NCBI RefSeq assembly: GCF_003515065.1 | Contig: NZ_QXGH01000030.1 | Location: forward strand, 1-64,000 | Length of the DNA: 64,000 nucleotides | Direction: 5' to 3' | DNA from: Nocardioides immobilis | Lineage (GTDB): Bacteria > Actinomycetota > Actinomycetes > Propionibacteriales > Nocardioidaceae | Shown here: positions 42,448 through 49,979 of the stretch, piece by piece | Numbering within the stretch: position 1 is the first letter of the stretch | How the letters are laid out: every line of letters begins with the position of its first letter | Program-made: the position numbers and the translations under genes | Notes under the pieces: model-generated | Database searches by the model: none | What the model was told of the DNA's origin: nothing | Seen by the model: the letters and a program-made list of their open reading frames with translations, nothing else

Positions 42448-43289
42448 GCATGCAGCTGCGGGTCGTGCACACCACCGAGTTCGAGTACGACGGGCTGGCC
42501 GCTGCGTCGTACAACCAGGCCCGGATGACGCCGGTGACCACGCCCGGCCAGATCGTGGTCCACACCCGCCTCGCCGTGCACCCCAAGCCATGGACGTCGG
42601 AGTACCGCGACTACTTCGGCAGCCACGTCATCACCTTCGAGGTCCTCGACCCGCACGACGCGATGTCCGTGGTGGCGACGTCGACCGTGCAGGTCGACCG
42701 GGCGGCTGCCGCGCCGCCCACCACGCCGTGGGAGGAGTACGGCGACCGCGCCGTGGCCGACCGGTGGACGGAGTACCTCACGCTCCCCGCCATGGTCGCC
42801 CCTCCCCCGGACTTCGCCGACGCCGTCCGCGCGATCGCCGACGCCAGCACGCTGCCGGGCGAGGCCGCCCGGGAGGTGTGCCGACTGGTCAACGAGTCGA
42901 TCGACTTCCTCCCCGGGTCGACGGACGTGCGCAGCCCCGCGGCCGACGCCTGGCGGCAGCGCGCCGGGGTCGTTCAGGACATGGTGCACCTGGCGATCGG
43001 CGGGCTGCGATCGATCGGGATCCCCGCCCGGTACGTCTCCGGCTACGTGCACCCGGTCGCCGAGCCGGTCGTCGGCGAGACCGTCGCCGGCGACTCGAAG
43101 GCCTGGCTGGAGTGGTGGGACGCCGGCTGGCAGGCCTTCGACCCGACCGCCGACACGGCGCCGGACGACCGCTACATCGCGATCGCGACCGGGCGCGACT
43201 ACCACGACGTCTCGCCGCTCAGCGGCATCTACTCCGGGGCGAAGACGTCACGGATGACCGTGGACGTGAGCATCACCCGCACCGCCTGA
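42444..43289 (+). CDS. Transglutaminase-like protein lacking catalytic Cys and His
   Basis: 281 residues, GTG start (ATG at 42450 possible). N-terminal beta domain (LRVVHTTEFEYDGLAAASYN; NQARMTPVT) followed by the transglutaminase core RQRAGVVQDMVHLAIGGLRS, then IPARYVSGYVHP. Family members read GVCQD; here Val177 replaces the Cys. The His of the usual SHAW motif is Lys219 in DSKAWLEWW, and only the Asp (233, FDPT) is kept. It therefore should not act as a cysteine protease or transglutaminase. Third gene of the ATP-grasp/alpha-E operon, so probably a binding or structural subunit. Confidence 0.88.
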   Translation: MSMQLRVVHTTEFEYDGLAAASYNQARMTPVTTPGQIVVHTRLAVHPKPWTSEYRDYFGSHVITFEVLDPHDAMSVVATSTVQVDRAAAAPPTTPWEEYGDRAVADRWTEYLTLPAMVAPPPDFADAVRAIADASTLPGEAAREVCRLVNESIDFLPGSTDVRSPAADAWRQRAGVVQDMVHLAIGGLRSIGIPARYVSGYVHPVAEPVVGETVAGDSKAWLEWWDAGWQAFDPTADTAPDDRYIAIATGRDYHDVSPLSGIYSGAKTSRMTVDVSITRTA

Positions 43290-43294
43290 CCCGG

Positions 43295-43720
43295 CTACTT
43301 GTCGAGATCCCCCGCCAGCCGCTCCACGCGGAGCACCGCGAGCTCGTGCTCGACGTCGCCGCTCATCGCCGCCGCGAGGCGGAGGTGGGGCAGTGCCTCA
43401 CGGTGACGGGACTGCCGCTCGAGCGCGCGTCCGAGGGCGTGCTGCGCCCACGCGTCGGACGGGTCGTCCTCGACCAGCTGGGCGAGCTCGTCGGACGCCT
43501 TCACCAGCTGCGCGCGCATCAGGTAGGCCCAGGCGCGCAGCAGCCGGAGGCCGCGGTTGGCCGGCTCCTGGTCGAGCGCCGGCTCGAGGATCTTGAGCGC
43601 CTCGCTCGGCGCCCTCCGCTCCAGCAGGTCGTGGGCCGTGCGGTAGGCGCTCTCCGGACGCGCGACCGCACCCGGGAACGCGATGCCCGGGGCCTGCAGC
43701 GGGATGTCCTGCTCGCTCAT
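43295..43720 (-). CDS. Tetratricopeptide-repeat protein
   Basis: 141 residues from the ATG at 43720. Helical repeats: AYRTAHDLLERRAPSEALKI, LEPALDQEPANRGLRLLRAW, LAQLVEDDPSDAWAQHALGR, ALERQSRHREALPHLRLAAA. Three TPR-like units; probably a protein-protein adaptor. Convergent with the transglutaminase-like gene and divergent from rnpB. Similar small TPR proteins are common in actinobacteria, with no assigned role. Confidence 0.85.
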   Translation of the reverse strand: MSEQDIPLQAPGIAFPGAVARPESAYRTAHDLLERRAPSEALKILEPALDQEPANRGLRLLRAWAYLMRAQLVKASDELAQLVEDDPSDAWAQHALGRALERQSRHREALPHLRLAAAMSGDVEHELAVLRVERLAGDLDK

Positions 43721-43790
43721 GGGGGTTCCAACGATGGCACGGGAGCGGTGATTCCGTCGCACTCCTCCCGGAAGCACTACCCTGTGACGA

Positions 43791-44160
43791 GGACGGGCCG
43801 ACCGGGTGACCGCGTGACTCACTCCTGGTGACAGGAGCGGGTTCCGAGGAAAGTCCGGGCTCCACAGAGCGGGGTGGTGGGTAACACCCACCCGGAGCAA
43901 TCCGCGGGAAAGTGCCACAGAAAATAGACCGCCTCACCCTCTCGAGGGCGAGGTAAGGGTGAAACGGTGGAGTAAGGGCCCACCAGCGCCCCGGGTGACC
44001 GGGGCGGCTCGGCAAACCCCACCCGGAGCAAGGCCAGACAGTGTGCGTTCGAGGGCTGCTCGCCCGAGTACACGGGTAGGCCGCTGGAGGCCGTCGGCAA
44101 CGGCGGTCGTAGATGGATGGTCACCGATCACAGAACCCGGCTTACAGGTCGGCCCGTCCC
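43791..44160 (+). ncRNA. rnpB: RNase P RNA, bacterial class A
   Basis: Conserved core elements are all present: GAGGAAAGTCCGGGCTCC-type CR-I at 43846-43863, AGAAAATAGACCGCC near 43919, GGTAAGGGTGAAACGGTGG at about 43952-43970, GGCAAACCCCACCCGGAGCA, and the 3' ACAGAACCCGGCTTACAGGT. The termini GGACGGGCCGA and TCGGCCCGTCC pair to form P1, which sets the ends to within a few bases. The catalytic RNA processes tRNA 5' ends. No protein-coding gene is believable in this stretch. Confidence 0.97.
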
Positions 44161-44287
44161 CCAAATGGCCCCTGACCTGCGGAAACGCTGAAATCAGCCG
44201 TCGTTAGTCCCCACCAGACTCGAAGGCGAACACCAGCGGCGGACGGCCGACCGCGGGCACTGAGCCAGAGCGCGACAGGTTCAGTGA

Positions 44288-44293
44288 TAAGAT
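44288..44293 (+). promoter_or_regulatory. Candidate -10 box of the MntA-HepT unit
   Basis: TAAGAT in an AT-rich patch only seven bases before the ATG at 44300, so the transcript may be leaderless. No clear -35. The remaining 44161-44287 shows no gene. Confidence 0.4.
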
Positions 44294-44299
44294 TGCCTT

Positions 44300-44773
44300 A
44301 TGGCACTGGTGGGCGAGTACCGCGACGCCCGGCGCGACGAGGACGTTGCGCGGCTGCGGCGCGCGCTTGCCCTCCGCGCGATGGTCGCGACCGGGATGAG
44401 CCAACGGCAGATCGCAGAAGTGCTCGACATCTCGCAGCCAGCGGTCAGCCAGCAACTCAAGTTCGCGCCCGATCTCGGCGCCGTGCATCCCGAGGTCCTC
44501 CTTGCCGCGGCCGCGCCAGTCCTGAAGGCGCTGGCGGCCGAGCACGGCTACTCCCGACTCGCGGTCTTCGGCTCCGTGGCACGCCACCAAGCGCGTAGGG
44601 ACTCCGACATCGATCTCTTGGTGGAACCGCCTGAAGGCACCTCGTCGTTCGGGTTCATCCGTTTCACGCAACTCATCGAGCAAGTTCTTGGCCGTGAGGT
44701 CGACCTCACCTCGTACGGCGGTCTGAAGGAACGACTCGATGACGACATCCGCCGCGAGGCGGTACTCCTCTGA
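44300..44773 (+). CDS. mntA: MntA-type nucleotidyltransferase antitoxin with N-terminal HTH
   Basis: 157 residues. Residues 1-55 carry a helix-turn-helix (MVATGMSQRQIAEVLDISQP, AVSQQLKF). Residues 65-157 are a minimal nucleotidyltransferase with GSVARHQARRDSDIDLLVEP, the GSx10DxD motif. In HepT/MntA systems the MntA protein AMPylates and neutralises the HepT RNase. The stop overlaps the start of the hepT remnant (TGATG). Since hepT is broken, this is now an orphan antitoxin. Confidence 0.88.
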   Translation: MALVGEYRDARRDEDVARLRRALALRAMVATGMSQRQIAEVLDISQPAVSQQLKFAPDLGAVHPEVLLAAAAPVLKALAAEHGYSRLAVFGSVARHQARRDSDIDLLVEPPEGTSSFGFIRFTQLIEQVLGREVDLTSYGGLKERLDDDIRREAVLL

Positions 44774-44858
44774 TGGACCGGAAGGCAGCCAAGGAACTAC
44801 TCCACATCAAGACCTGGCTCGCACGAGTCGACGAGATCGTCCAGCGCGGCAAGGATGT
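44773..44858 (+). pseudogene. hepT: 5' remnant of a HepT toxin gene
   Basis: Only the first 28 codons look like HepT: MDRKAAKELLHIKTWLARVD, EIVQRGKD. A complete HepT is about 110-140 residues and contains an RX4-6H motif, not found here. The open frame continues to 45372 but in sequence antisense to the MazF/MazE-like genes and with no HepT similarity. The break at about 44856 coincides with the arrival of the minus-strand toxin-antitoxin module. Confidence 0.78.
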
Positions 44859-44892
44859 GGCGCTCGTCGCTGGAACCGCTCTTCTCAGCGCC

Positions 44893-45207
44893 TCAGACAC
44901 TGAGGACGAGACGAAGGGCCGCATCGACGGCCCTCAGCTCGTCGAATCCGAGGTGGCCGACGCGCTCACCGAGTCGGCTCGTGTCGACCGCGCTCGTCTG
45001 TTCGGCGAGCACCAGAGTCTGCTCGCCGTTGACCTCGACAACTGGTCGGAAGGTCGCTGCCCTCGCGGAGGTCGAGGTGGGGGCAACCAGCCAAGTGGAC
45101 AATGCCTCGAAGTCGTCGGACTGCACGACAACTGCGTAGCGGCTCCCCTGCTGTTCATGGCCGCGGGCTCCCCGCGGCGAGCGGACCCGATAGACGTCAC
45201 CACGCAC
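44893..45207 (-). CDS. mazF: MazF/PemK-family toxin
   Basis: 104 residues; GTG at 45207 overlaps the antitoxin end by 11 bases. RGDVYRVRSPRGARGHEQQG, then SRYAVVVQSDDFEALSTWLV, APTSTSARAATFRPVVEVNG, and QTLVLAEQTSAVDTSRLGER are the family blocks, with the Arg/Thr catalytic pair placed in the usual strands. An mRNA-cleaving endoribonuclease. Antitoxin-first order and overlap are typical of type II modules. Confidence 0.88.
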   Translation of the reverse strand: MRGDVYRVRSPRGARGHEQQGSRYAVVVQSDDFEALSTWLVAPTSTSARAATFRPVVEVNGEQTLVLAEQTSAVDTSRLGERVGHLGFDELRAVDAALRLVLSV

Positions 45208-45430
45208 GCAGGTGCTCCATGTCGCGGAGGACGCGAGCGGCTTCAGCCCGGTCTTCCGGGTCGGTCGCCAACGCCTCCACCTCCGACCGGAGCCGGGCTT
45301 TCGCATGGCGCGCAGCGGCTTCGACCAGAGCGTTCCGCACGGCTGCCGAGACGGGGGTGCCGTCAGCAGTGAGTTCCTCGAGCGCAAGGCGCGCCTCGTC
45401 GTCAGGGCGGAAGGTGATCGTGGCTGCCAT
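45197..45430 (-). CDS. MazE-like ribbon-helix-helix antitoxin
   Basis: 77 residues: MAATITFRPDDEARLALEEL, TADGTPVSAAVRNALVEAAA form an N-terminal ribbon-helix-helix, followed by a charged helix (RLRSEVEALATDPEDRAEAA) suited to wrap the toxin. Overlaps the toxin gene. No complete ribosome site is obvious. 45431-45563 upstream of it holds no gene. Confidence 0.85.
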   Translation of the reverse strand: MAATITFRPDDEARLALEELTADGTPVSAAVRNALVEAAARHAKARLRSEVEALATDPEDRAEAARVLRDMEHLRAW

Positions 45431-45563
45431 GCGGCAAGTGTGTCACGAAATGTAAGACGGTGGGCGTGTGGCTACACGAGGCTCAGACCCCGACGAACGT
45501 CGACGAGCCCTCCGACCCCGGCGAAGTCCCGGGCATTCCGCCGAGTGACGCAAGAATCAGGGC

Positions 45564-46610
45564 ATGCACCCGGTGGTCAGCATCCTCGACTCCTTCGCCG
45601 CCGACGGCTCCGAGCCGGGGGCGGCGGTGTGCGTCATCCGCGACGGCGAGGTCGAGGTCGAGCACCAGGTCGGCACCCGCGACGGCGCCGTGCCCTGGGA
45701 CCCGGCGACCCTGGTGATGACGTACTCGGTCGCCAAGCCGTTCGCCGCCCTCACGGTCCTCACCGCGGTCGCCGAGGGAGCTCTCGGGCTCGACCAGCGG
45801 GTGGCCGAGGTCTGGCCCGAGTACGCCTCCGCCGGCAAGGCCGCGACCACCGTGCGCCAGGTCCTCGCCCACTCGGCGGGCCTCGCGTGCTTCCCCGAGG
45901 CCGCGGCCGACGTCCCGTACGACGACCGCGCGGCCCTGGTCGCGATGCTCGCCGCTGCCCCACCGGAGCACGAGCCCGGTGCCGCGGTCGCCGAGCACGC
46001 CCTCACCTACGGCCACCTGTGCGACGAGATCCTCCGTCGCGCCACGGGGGACGACCTGGCCGACCGGTTCGCCGCGATCGCGGCCGCGCACGGCTGGGAC
46101 GTCCACCTGCGCGTCTCCCCCGCCGACCTGGGCCGGGTCGCCGACGTGGTGGCCGTCGACGCGGGCTGGCCGGCGTCGTACCTCGACGATCCCCGATGGG
46201 GCCCGGCGCTGGGCCGGCCGCCCGGGCTGCTCGACATCGACGTCCTCAACTCCGAGCGGTTCCGCACCTGCAGCTTCCCGGCCGTCGCCTTGCACGCCTC
46301 GGCCCGTGGGCTGGCGAGGTTCTACGCCGACCTGATGTCCCCCGACGGCGCCGTCGCGACACTGCTCGGACCGGCACTGCACGCGGCGTACGTCGGAACG
46401 GCCGCAACCGGCCGCGACCGCGTCCTCGACCGGGAGGTCACCTGGACGCTCGGCTTCCAGGTCGACGACGAGGAGATCAGCATGGGCGGGGCGGGCGGCA
46501 GCAGCGCCTGGTGGTCCTTCGGCGGTTCGTACGCCGCCGCGTACGTCACCCGCGGTCTCGGCACGCACGACCGCGGCACGGCCGTGTGGGAGGCACTCGA
46601 GCAGCGCTAG
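45564..46610 (+). CDS. Serine hydrolase, beta-lactamase class C / EstB-like
   Basis: 348 residues. SxxK motif TYSVAKPFAALTVL (Ser-Val-Ala-Lys), the second motif Tyr in ALTYGHLCDEILRR (YGH instead of YxN), and a C-terminal MGGAGGSSAWWSFGGSYAAA in place of the KTG/HxG triad. Members are esterases, D-aminopeptidases or beta-lactamases; no signal peptide, so probably a cytoplasmic esterase. Its end overlaps the 2H-phosphoesterase gene by 4 bases on the opposite strand. Confidence 0.87.
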   Translation: MHPVVSILDSFAADGSEPGAAVCVIRDGEVEVEHQVGTRDGAVPWDPATLVMTYSVAKPFAALTVLTAVAEGALGLDQRVAEVWPEYASAGKAATTVRQVLAHSAGLACFPEAAADVPYDDRAALVAMLAAAPPEHEPGAAVAEHALTYGHLCDEILRRATGDDLADRFAAIAAAHGWDVHLRVSPADLGRVADVVAVDAGWPASYLDDPRWGPALGRPPGLLDIDVLNSERFRTCSFPAVALHASARGLARFYADLMSPDGAVATLLGPALHAAYVGTAATGRDRVLDREVTWTLGFQVDDEEISMGGAGGSSAWWSFGGSYAAAYVTRGLGTHDRGTAVWEALEQR

Positions 46611-47128
46611 CCGAGCTTCCAGTCGACGACCACGTGGCAGTTGCCCTCCTCGTACCAGTGCAGCTCCAACCGGTCCGCCCGGCACCGGGCGGGCAGCAGG
46701 TCCCCGAGGAGCGCGCGGGTGCTCCTGGCCGATACCAGATCGGACCGCTGGTCGAGAGTGACGTGCGGGGCGACGTCGTACTCCCCCGCGTAGGGCGGGC
46801 ACTGCGGGAAGGCCTCCCACAGAGCATGGGTCAGCGCGACGAACGGCTCCACGGGCTCGGGCGGCGCGTGGAGGAACCCGTCCGGGAGCTCCGCGACCTC
46901 GCGGAGCACGTAGTCGAAGGGAGTCGTCGCCGCGGCGACGCCGGCAACACGCGCCAGGTCGGCGGCCGTCGGCCGTGGGAGGTACGGCGCCAGCGCGGTG
47001 ATGTGGGCGTGGGTGAACGTCGGGTCGTGGGAGAGCCAGCTCGGCAGGTAGTGCACCCACCGGCCGCGGACGAACGGCTCGAGCTCGGGCACGGGGACCA
47101 CCAGGACGGAGTGTCCACCGCTCGTCAC
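46607..47128 (-). CDS. 2'-5' RNA ligase / 2H phosphoesterase superfamily protein
   Basis: 173 residues. Two HxT motifs: THAHITALAPYLPRP and VAPHVTLDQRSDLV, at the family's usual separation. N-terminal SVLVVPVPELEPFVRGRWVH. Members hydrolyse cyclic phosphates or ligate RNA; bacterial function is mostly unclear. Divergent from cobT. Confidence 0.87.
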   Translation of the reverse strand: MTSGGHSVLVVPVPELEPFVRGRWVHYLPSWLSHDPTFTHAHITALAPYLPRPTAADLARVAGVAAATTPFDYVLREVAELPDGFLHAPPEPVEPFVALTHALWEAFPQCPPYAGEYDVAPHVTLDQRSDLVSARSTRALLGDLLPARCRADRLELHWYEEGNCHVVVDWKLG

Positions 47129-47189
47129 CGCGCCAGGATCTCAGATCGAGACGTGCCCACGCCTCCACGGTCCAGGCCCCTGGTGTTCG

Positions 47190-47218
47190 TCTGACCCCGG
47201 TCGGAGGGGCGGTAGGTT
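47190..47218 (+). promoter_or_regulatory. Candidate promoter of cobT
   Basis: TCTGAC (47190-47195), 17-base spacer, TAGGTT (47213-47218); the ATG at 47225 follows only six bases later, implying a leaderless transcript. No riboswitch is seen upstream of cobT. Confidence 0.4.
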
Positions 47219-47224
47219 CCCACC

Positions 47225-48283
47225 ATGGTCGATCGCCCCTCTACGACCGGGTCTCCGGTCCCGCCGCCGGACCCGAGCCTCGCCGCAGCCGCGGCTGACC
47301 GGCTCGCCGGGCTCGCGACCCCAGCGGGTGCGCTGGGCCGGCTCGGCGACCTCGCCGTCTGGCTCGCAGCAGCCCAGGGCCAGGTGCCACCGGCGCCCCT
47401 CGTGAACGTGCGCTTGGTGATCTTCGCCGGGGACCACGGCGTCGCCCAGCACGGCGTGTCGGCGTACCCGGCCGAGATCACCGCCGCGATGGTGCGCACC
47501 TTCGTCGCCGGGAAGGCCGGGGTGTCGGCCCTCGCGGCCGCGCACGACGTCCACGTCCGGGTGCTCGACCTCGGCGTCGACGACGACCTCGACGGCGTGC
47601 CTGCGGACGTGCAGGCCAGCAAGGTACGGCGCAGCAGCGGGGCCATCCACCTCGAGGACGCCCTCACGCCCGACGAGACCCGGCGCGCCCTCGATGCCGG
47701 CCGGGCGGCGGCCGACGAGGAGATCGATGCCGGGGCGCAGCTGCTGCTGAGCGGCGACATGGGCATCGGCAACTCCACGCCGGCAGCTGCGCTCGTCGCC
47801 GCCGCGCTCGGACTGCCCGCCAGCGAGGTCACCGGTCGCGGCACGGGCGTCGACGACGCCACCTGGAGCCACAAGGTCCAGGTCGTGCAGCAGGCCCTCG
47901 ACCGCGCCGGCGACCGCGTGCTCGATCCCGTCGACACCCTGACCGCGCTCAGCAGCGCCGACCTCGCCGCGGCCACCGGCTACCTCGCACGCGCCGCCGA
48001 GCGCGGCGTCCCCGTCCTGCTGGACGGCCTGATGTCGGTCGCCTGCGCCCTGACCGCCGACCGGCTGGCGCCGGGCGCAGCGGCCTGGTTCGCCGCAGGC
48101 CACCGCTCGACCGAGCCCGCCCAGACGCTCGCGCTCGCGAAGCTCGGCCTCGAGCCGGTCCTCGACCTCGGGCTGCGGCTCGGCGAGGGCTCGGGCGCCG
48201 TCGCCGCGGTGCCGGTGCTGCGGTCGGCCGTCGCCGTGCTCCGCGACGTCGCGCTGCTCGCGGACCTGCTGCCGCCGCAGTGA
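47225..48283 (+). CDS. cobT: Nicotinate-nucleotide-dimethylbenzimidazole phosphoribosyltransferase
   Basis: 352 residues, usual length. LVIFAGDHGVAQHGVSAYPA, EITAAMVRTFVAGKAGVSAL, LLSGDMGIGNSTPAAALVAA, and the catalytic Glu in LDLGLRLGEGSGAVAAVPVL. Makes alpha-ribazole phosphate from dimethylbenzimidazole (made by BluB further on) and nicotinate mononucleotide for the lower ligand of cobalamin. GTGA overlap with cobS. Confidence 0.96.
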   Translation: MVDRPSTTGSPVPPPDPSLAAAAADRLAGLATPAGALGRLGDLAVWLAAAQGQVPPAPLVNVRLVIFAGDHGVAQHGVSAYPAEITAAMVRTFVAGKAGVSALAAAHDVHVRVLDLGVDDDLDGVPADVQASKVRRSSGAIHLEDALTPDETRRALDAGRAAADEEIDAGAQLLLSGDMGIGNSTPAAALVAAALGLPASEVTGRGTGVDDATWSHKVQVVQQALDRAGDRVLDPVDTLTALSSADLAAATGYLARAAERGVPVLLDGLMSVACALTADRLAPGAAAWFAAGHRSTEPAQTLALAKLGLEPVLDLGLRLGEGSGAVAAVPVLRSAVAVLRDVALLADLLPPQ

Positions 48284-49050
48284 CCGGACGCAGTCCGGCG
48301 GTCGTGGGGCGCAGCCTGCGGCTCGCGCTCGGGATGCTCACGGCGATCCCCGTACCGGCGGTGCTGCGGGTGACCCCCGGCGTCGCCACCGGGGCGCTGG
48401 TGCTCGCACCCGTCGCCGTGCTCCCCCTCGGCGCCCTCGTCGGGGCGATCCTGTGGGCCGGCGGCGAGACGACAATCCCGCCGCTCGCGGTCGCGTTCGT
48501 CGCGCTCGGCGCCCTCGCGCTGGGGAGCCGCGCGCTGCACCTGGACGGGCTGTCCGACGTCGCCGACGGGCTCACGGCCTCCTACGACCGGGAGCGCTCG
48601 CTCGCCGTGATGAAGGGCGGTACGGCGGGCCCGGCCGGCGTGGTGGCCGTCGTCCTCGTGCTCGGCGCGCAGGCGGCCGCGCTCGCCACGTTCGTGGGCG
48701 ACACGCGGTCCGCGGTGGTCGCCGGCACCGCGGTCTGCGCATCGCGGGCCGCACTGTGGATCACCTGCGCCAGTCCGGTCCCGCCGGCTCGGCGCGACGG
48801 CCTGGGCTCGACGTTCACCCGGCGGGTGCCGGGCTGGTGGACCCTCGTCGGGTGGGCCGGGCTCGCCGGCGCCGCCGCGCTCGTCGACCCGTGGCGGGGC
48901 CCCCTGGCGGTCGGCGTGGCCGCGCTCGCCGTACTCCTGCTCGTCGGGCGCGCCGTCCGCCGCTTCGGCGGGGTCACCGGCGACGTGTTCGGCGCCGCGA
49001 TCGAGGTCGCGCTCGCCGCGCTCCTGATCGGGCTCGCCGGAGCGCCCTAA
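48280..49050 (+). CDS. cobS: Adenosylcobinamide-GDP ribazoletransferase (cobalamin synthase)
   Basis: 256 residues, GTG start. Integral membrane protein with LHLDGLSDVADGLTASYDRE, then RSLAVMKGGTAGPAGVVAVV, the conserved DGxxDxxDG and metal-binding pattern, and several hydrophobic helices (VVLVLGAQAAALATFVGDT; GPLAVGVAALAVLLLVG). Joins alpha-ribazole to adenosylcobinamide-GDP. The stop overlaps the VOC gene's stop by 4 bases on the opposite strand. Confidence 0.95.
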   Translation: MTGRSPAVVGRSLRLALGMLTAIPVPAVLRVTPGVATGALVLAPVAVLPLGALVGAILWAGGETTIPPLAVAFVALGALALGSRALHLDGLSDVADGLTASYDRERSLAVMKGGTAGPAGVVAVVLVLGAQAAALATFVGDTRSAVVAGTAVCASRAALWITCASPVPPARRDGLGSTFTRRVPGWWTLVGWAGLAGAAALVDPWRGPLAVGVAALAVLLLVGRAVRRFGGVTGDVFGAAIEVALAALLIGLAGAP

Positions 49051-49406
49051 ACCTTGCAGAGACAGAAGGGGTGGCCGGCCGGGTCGAGGAAGACCCGGAA
49101 CGACTCCCCCGGCTGGTGCGGGTGCTTGGTCGCCCCGATCGCGAGCGTCGCCGCCTCGGCCTCGTCGAGGTCGTCGACGTCGACGTCGATGTGCATCTGC
49201 TGGGGGACGTCCTGCCCCGGCCAGTCCGGGGCGCGGAAGCTCTCGACCCGCTGGAAGAAGATCGCCCCGTTGTCCGACTTGATGCGGGCCCAGCCGCCGT
49301 CGTCGTCGACCGAGGGCGTCCAGCCGAGCAGCTCGCCGTAGAAGCGGGCCAGCTCGCCGGGGTCGGGGCAGTCCAGGACGAAGTAGGGATCACGTGCGAT
49401 AGCCAT
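49047..49406 (-). CDS. VOC-family (glyoxalase-like) protein
   Basis: 119 residues from the ATG at 49406. ARDPYFVLDCPDPGELARFY, GELLGWTPSVDDDGGWARIK, HIDVDVDDLDEAEAATLAIG, FLDPAGHPFCLCKV: two beta-alpha-beta-beta-beta units of the vicinal oxygen chelate fold. Probably a resistance or isomerase-like enzyme, substrate unknown. It sits between cobS and cobU but nothing in it suggests a cobalamin role. Confidence 0.88.
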   Translation of the reverse strand: MAIARDPYFVLDCPDPGELARFYGELLGWTPSVDDDGGWARIKSDNGAIFFQRVESFRAPDWPGQDVPQQMHIDVDVDDLDEAEAATLAIGATKHPHQPGESFRVFLDPAGHPFCLCKV

Positions 49407-49442
49407 GTCCGGCACGCTAGGCGCGAGCACCGACAACGGCTC

Positions 49443-49979
49443 TCAGATCCGCAGCACCCGTCCCGCTACCACCAGGTGCACCTCGTCGCACACGCTGCCG
49501 ATCCGCTGGTTGATGGTGCCGAGCAGGTCACGGAAGATCCGGCCCGAGCGGTGCTCGGGGACGACGCCGAGGCCAACCTCGTTGGTGACGACGACGACCG
49601 GGCTCGTCGCCGCGCGCAGGGCGGCAGTGACACCGGTCGTGCGGGTGGCGACGTACCCCTCCACCTCGTCGACCGGCGCCTCCCACAGCCCCGCGCCGCC
49701 GATGGTCGCGTCGAGCCAGGTGCCGAGGCAGTCGACCAGCACCGGACCGGTCGCCTCGGCGAGGGCGACAGCGAGGTCGGTGGTCTCGATGGTGGCCCAG
49801 GTCGCGGGTCGGCGCTCACGGTGACGGGCGATCCGGGCGCGCCAGTCGGCGTCGTCGTAGGTCGGGCCGGCGGCGATGTAGGTCGTGGTCGGCTCGGACG
49901 CGAGCAGCGACTCGGCGTGGGCCGACTTGCCGGACCGGACGCCGCCGGTGACCAGGACGAGACCTGGACGCTCAGCCAA
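49443..49979 (-). CDS. cobU: Adenosylcobinamide kinase / guanylyltransferase
   Basis: 178 residues; TTG start at 49979, overlapping the RNase gene stop by 8 bases. P-loop VTGGVRSGKSAHAESLLASE, guanylylated His in ARIARHRERRPATWATIE, VLVDCLGTWLDATIGG, VVVTNEVGLGVVPEHRSGRI. Phosphorylates and GMP-activates adenosylcobinamide for CobS. Antisense to cobT/cobS although part of the same pathway. Confidence 0.94.
   Translation of the reverse strand: MAERPGLVLVTGGVRSGKSAHAESLLASEPTTTYIAAGPTYDDADWRARIARHRERRPATWATIETTDLAVALAEATGPVLVDCLGTWLDATIGGAGLWEAPVDEVEGYVATRTTGVTAALRAATSPVVVVTNEVGLGVVPEHRSGRIFRDLLGTINQRIGSVCDEVHLVVAGRVLRI

Noticed and set aside
43398..44164. Several open frames over the RNase P RNA
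   Set aside because: The DNA carries all conserved RNase P RNA blocks; these frames have no protein-like features.
44859..45372. Continuation of the HepT frame to a 199-residue protein
   Set aside because: It is antisense to the MazF/MazE-like genes and has no HepT features past residue 28.
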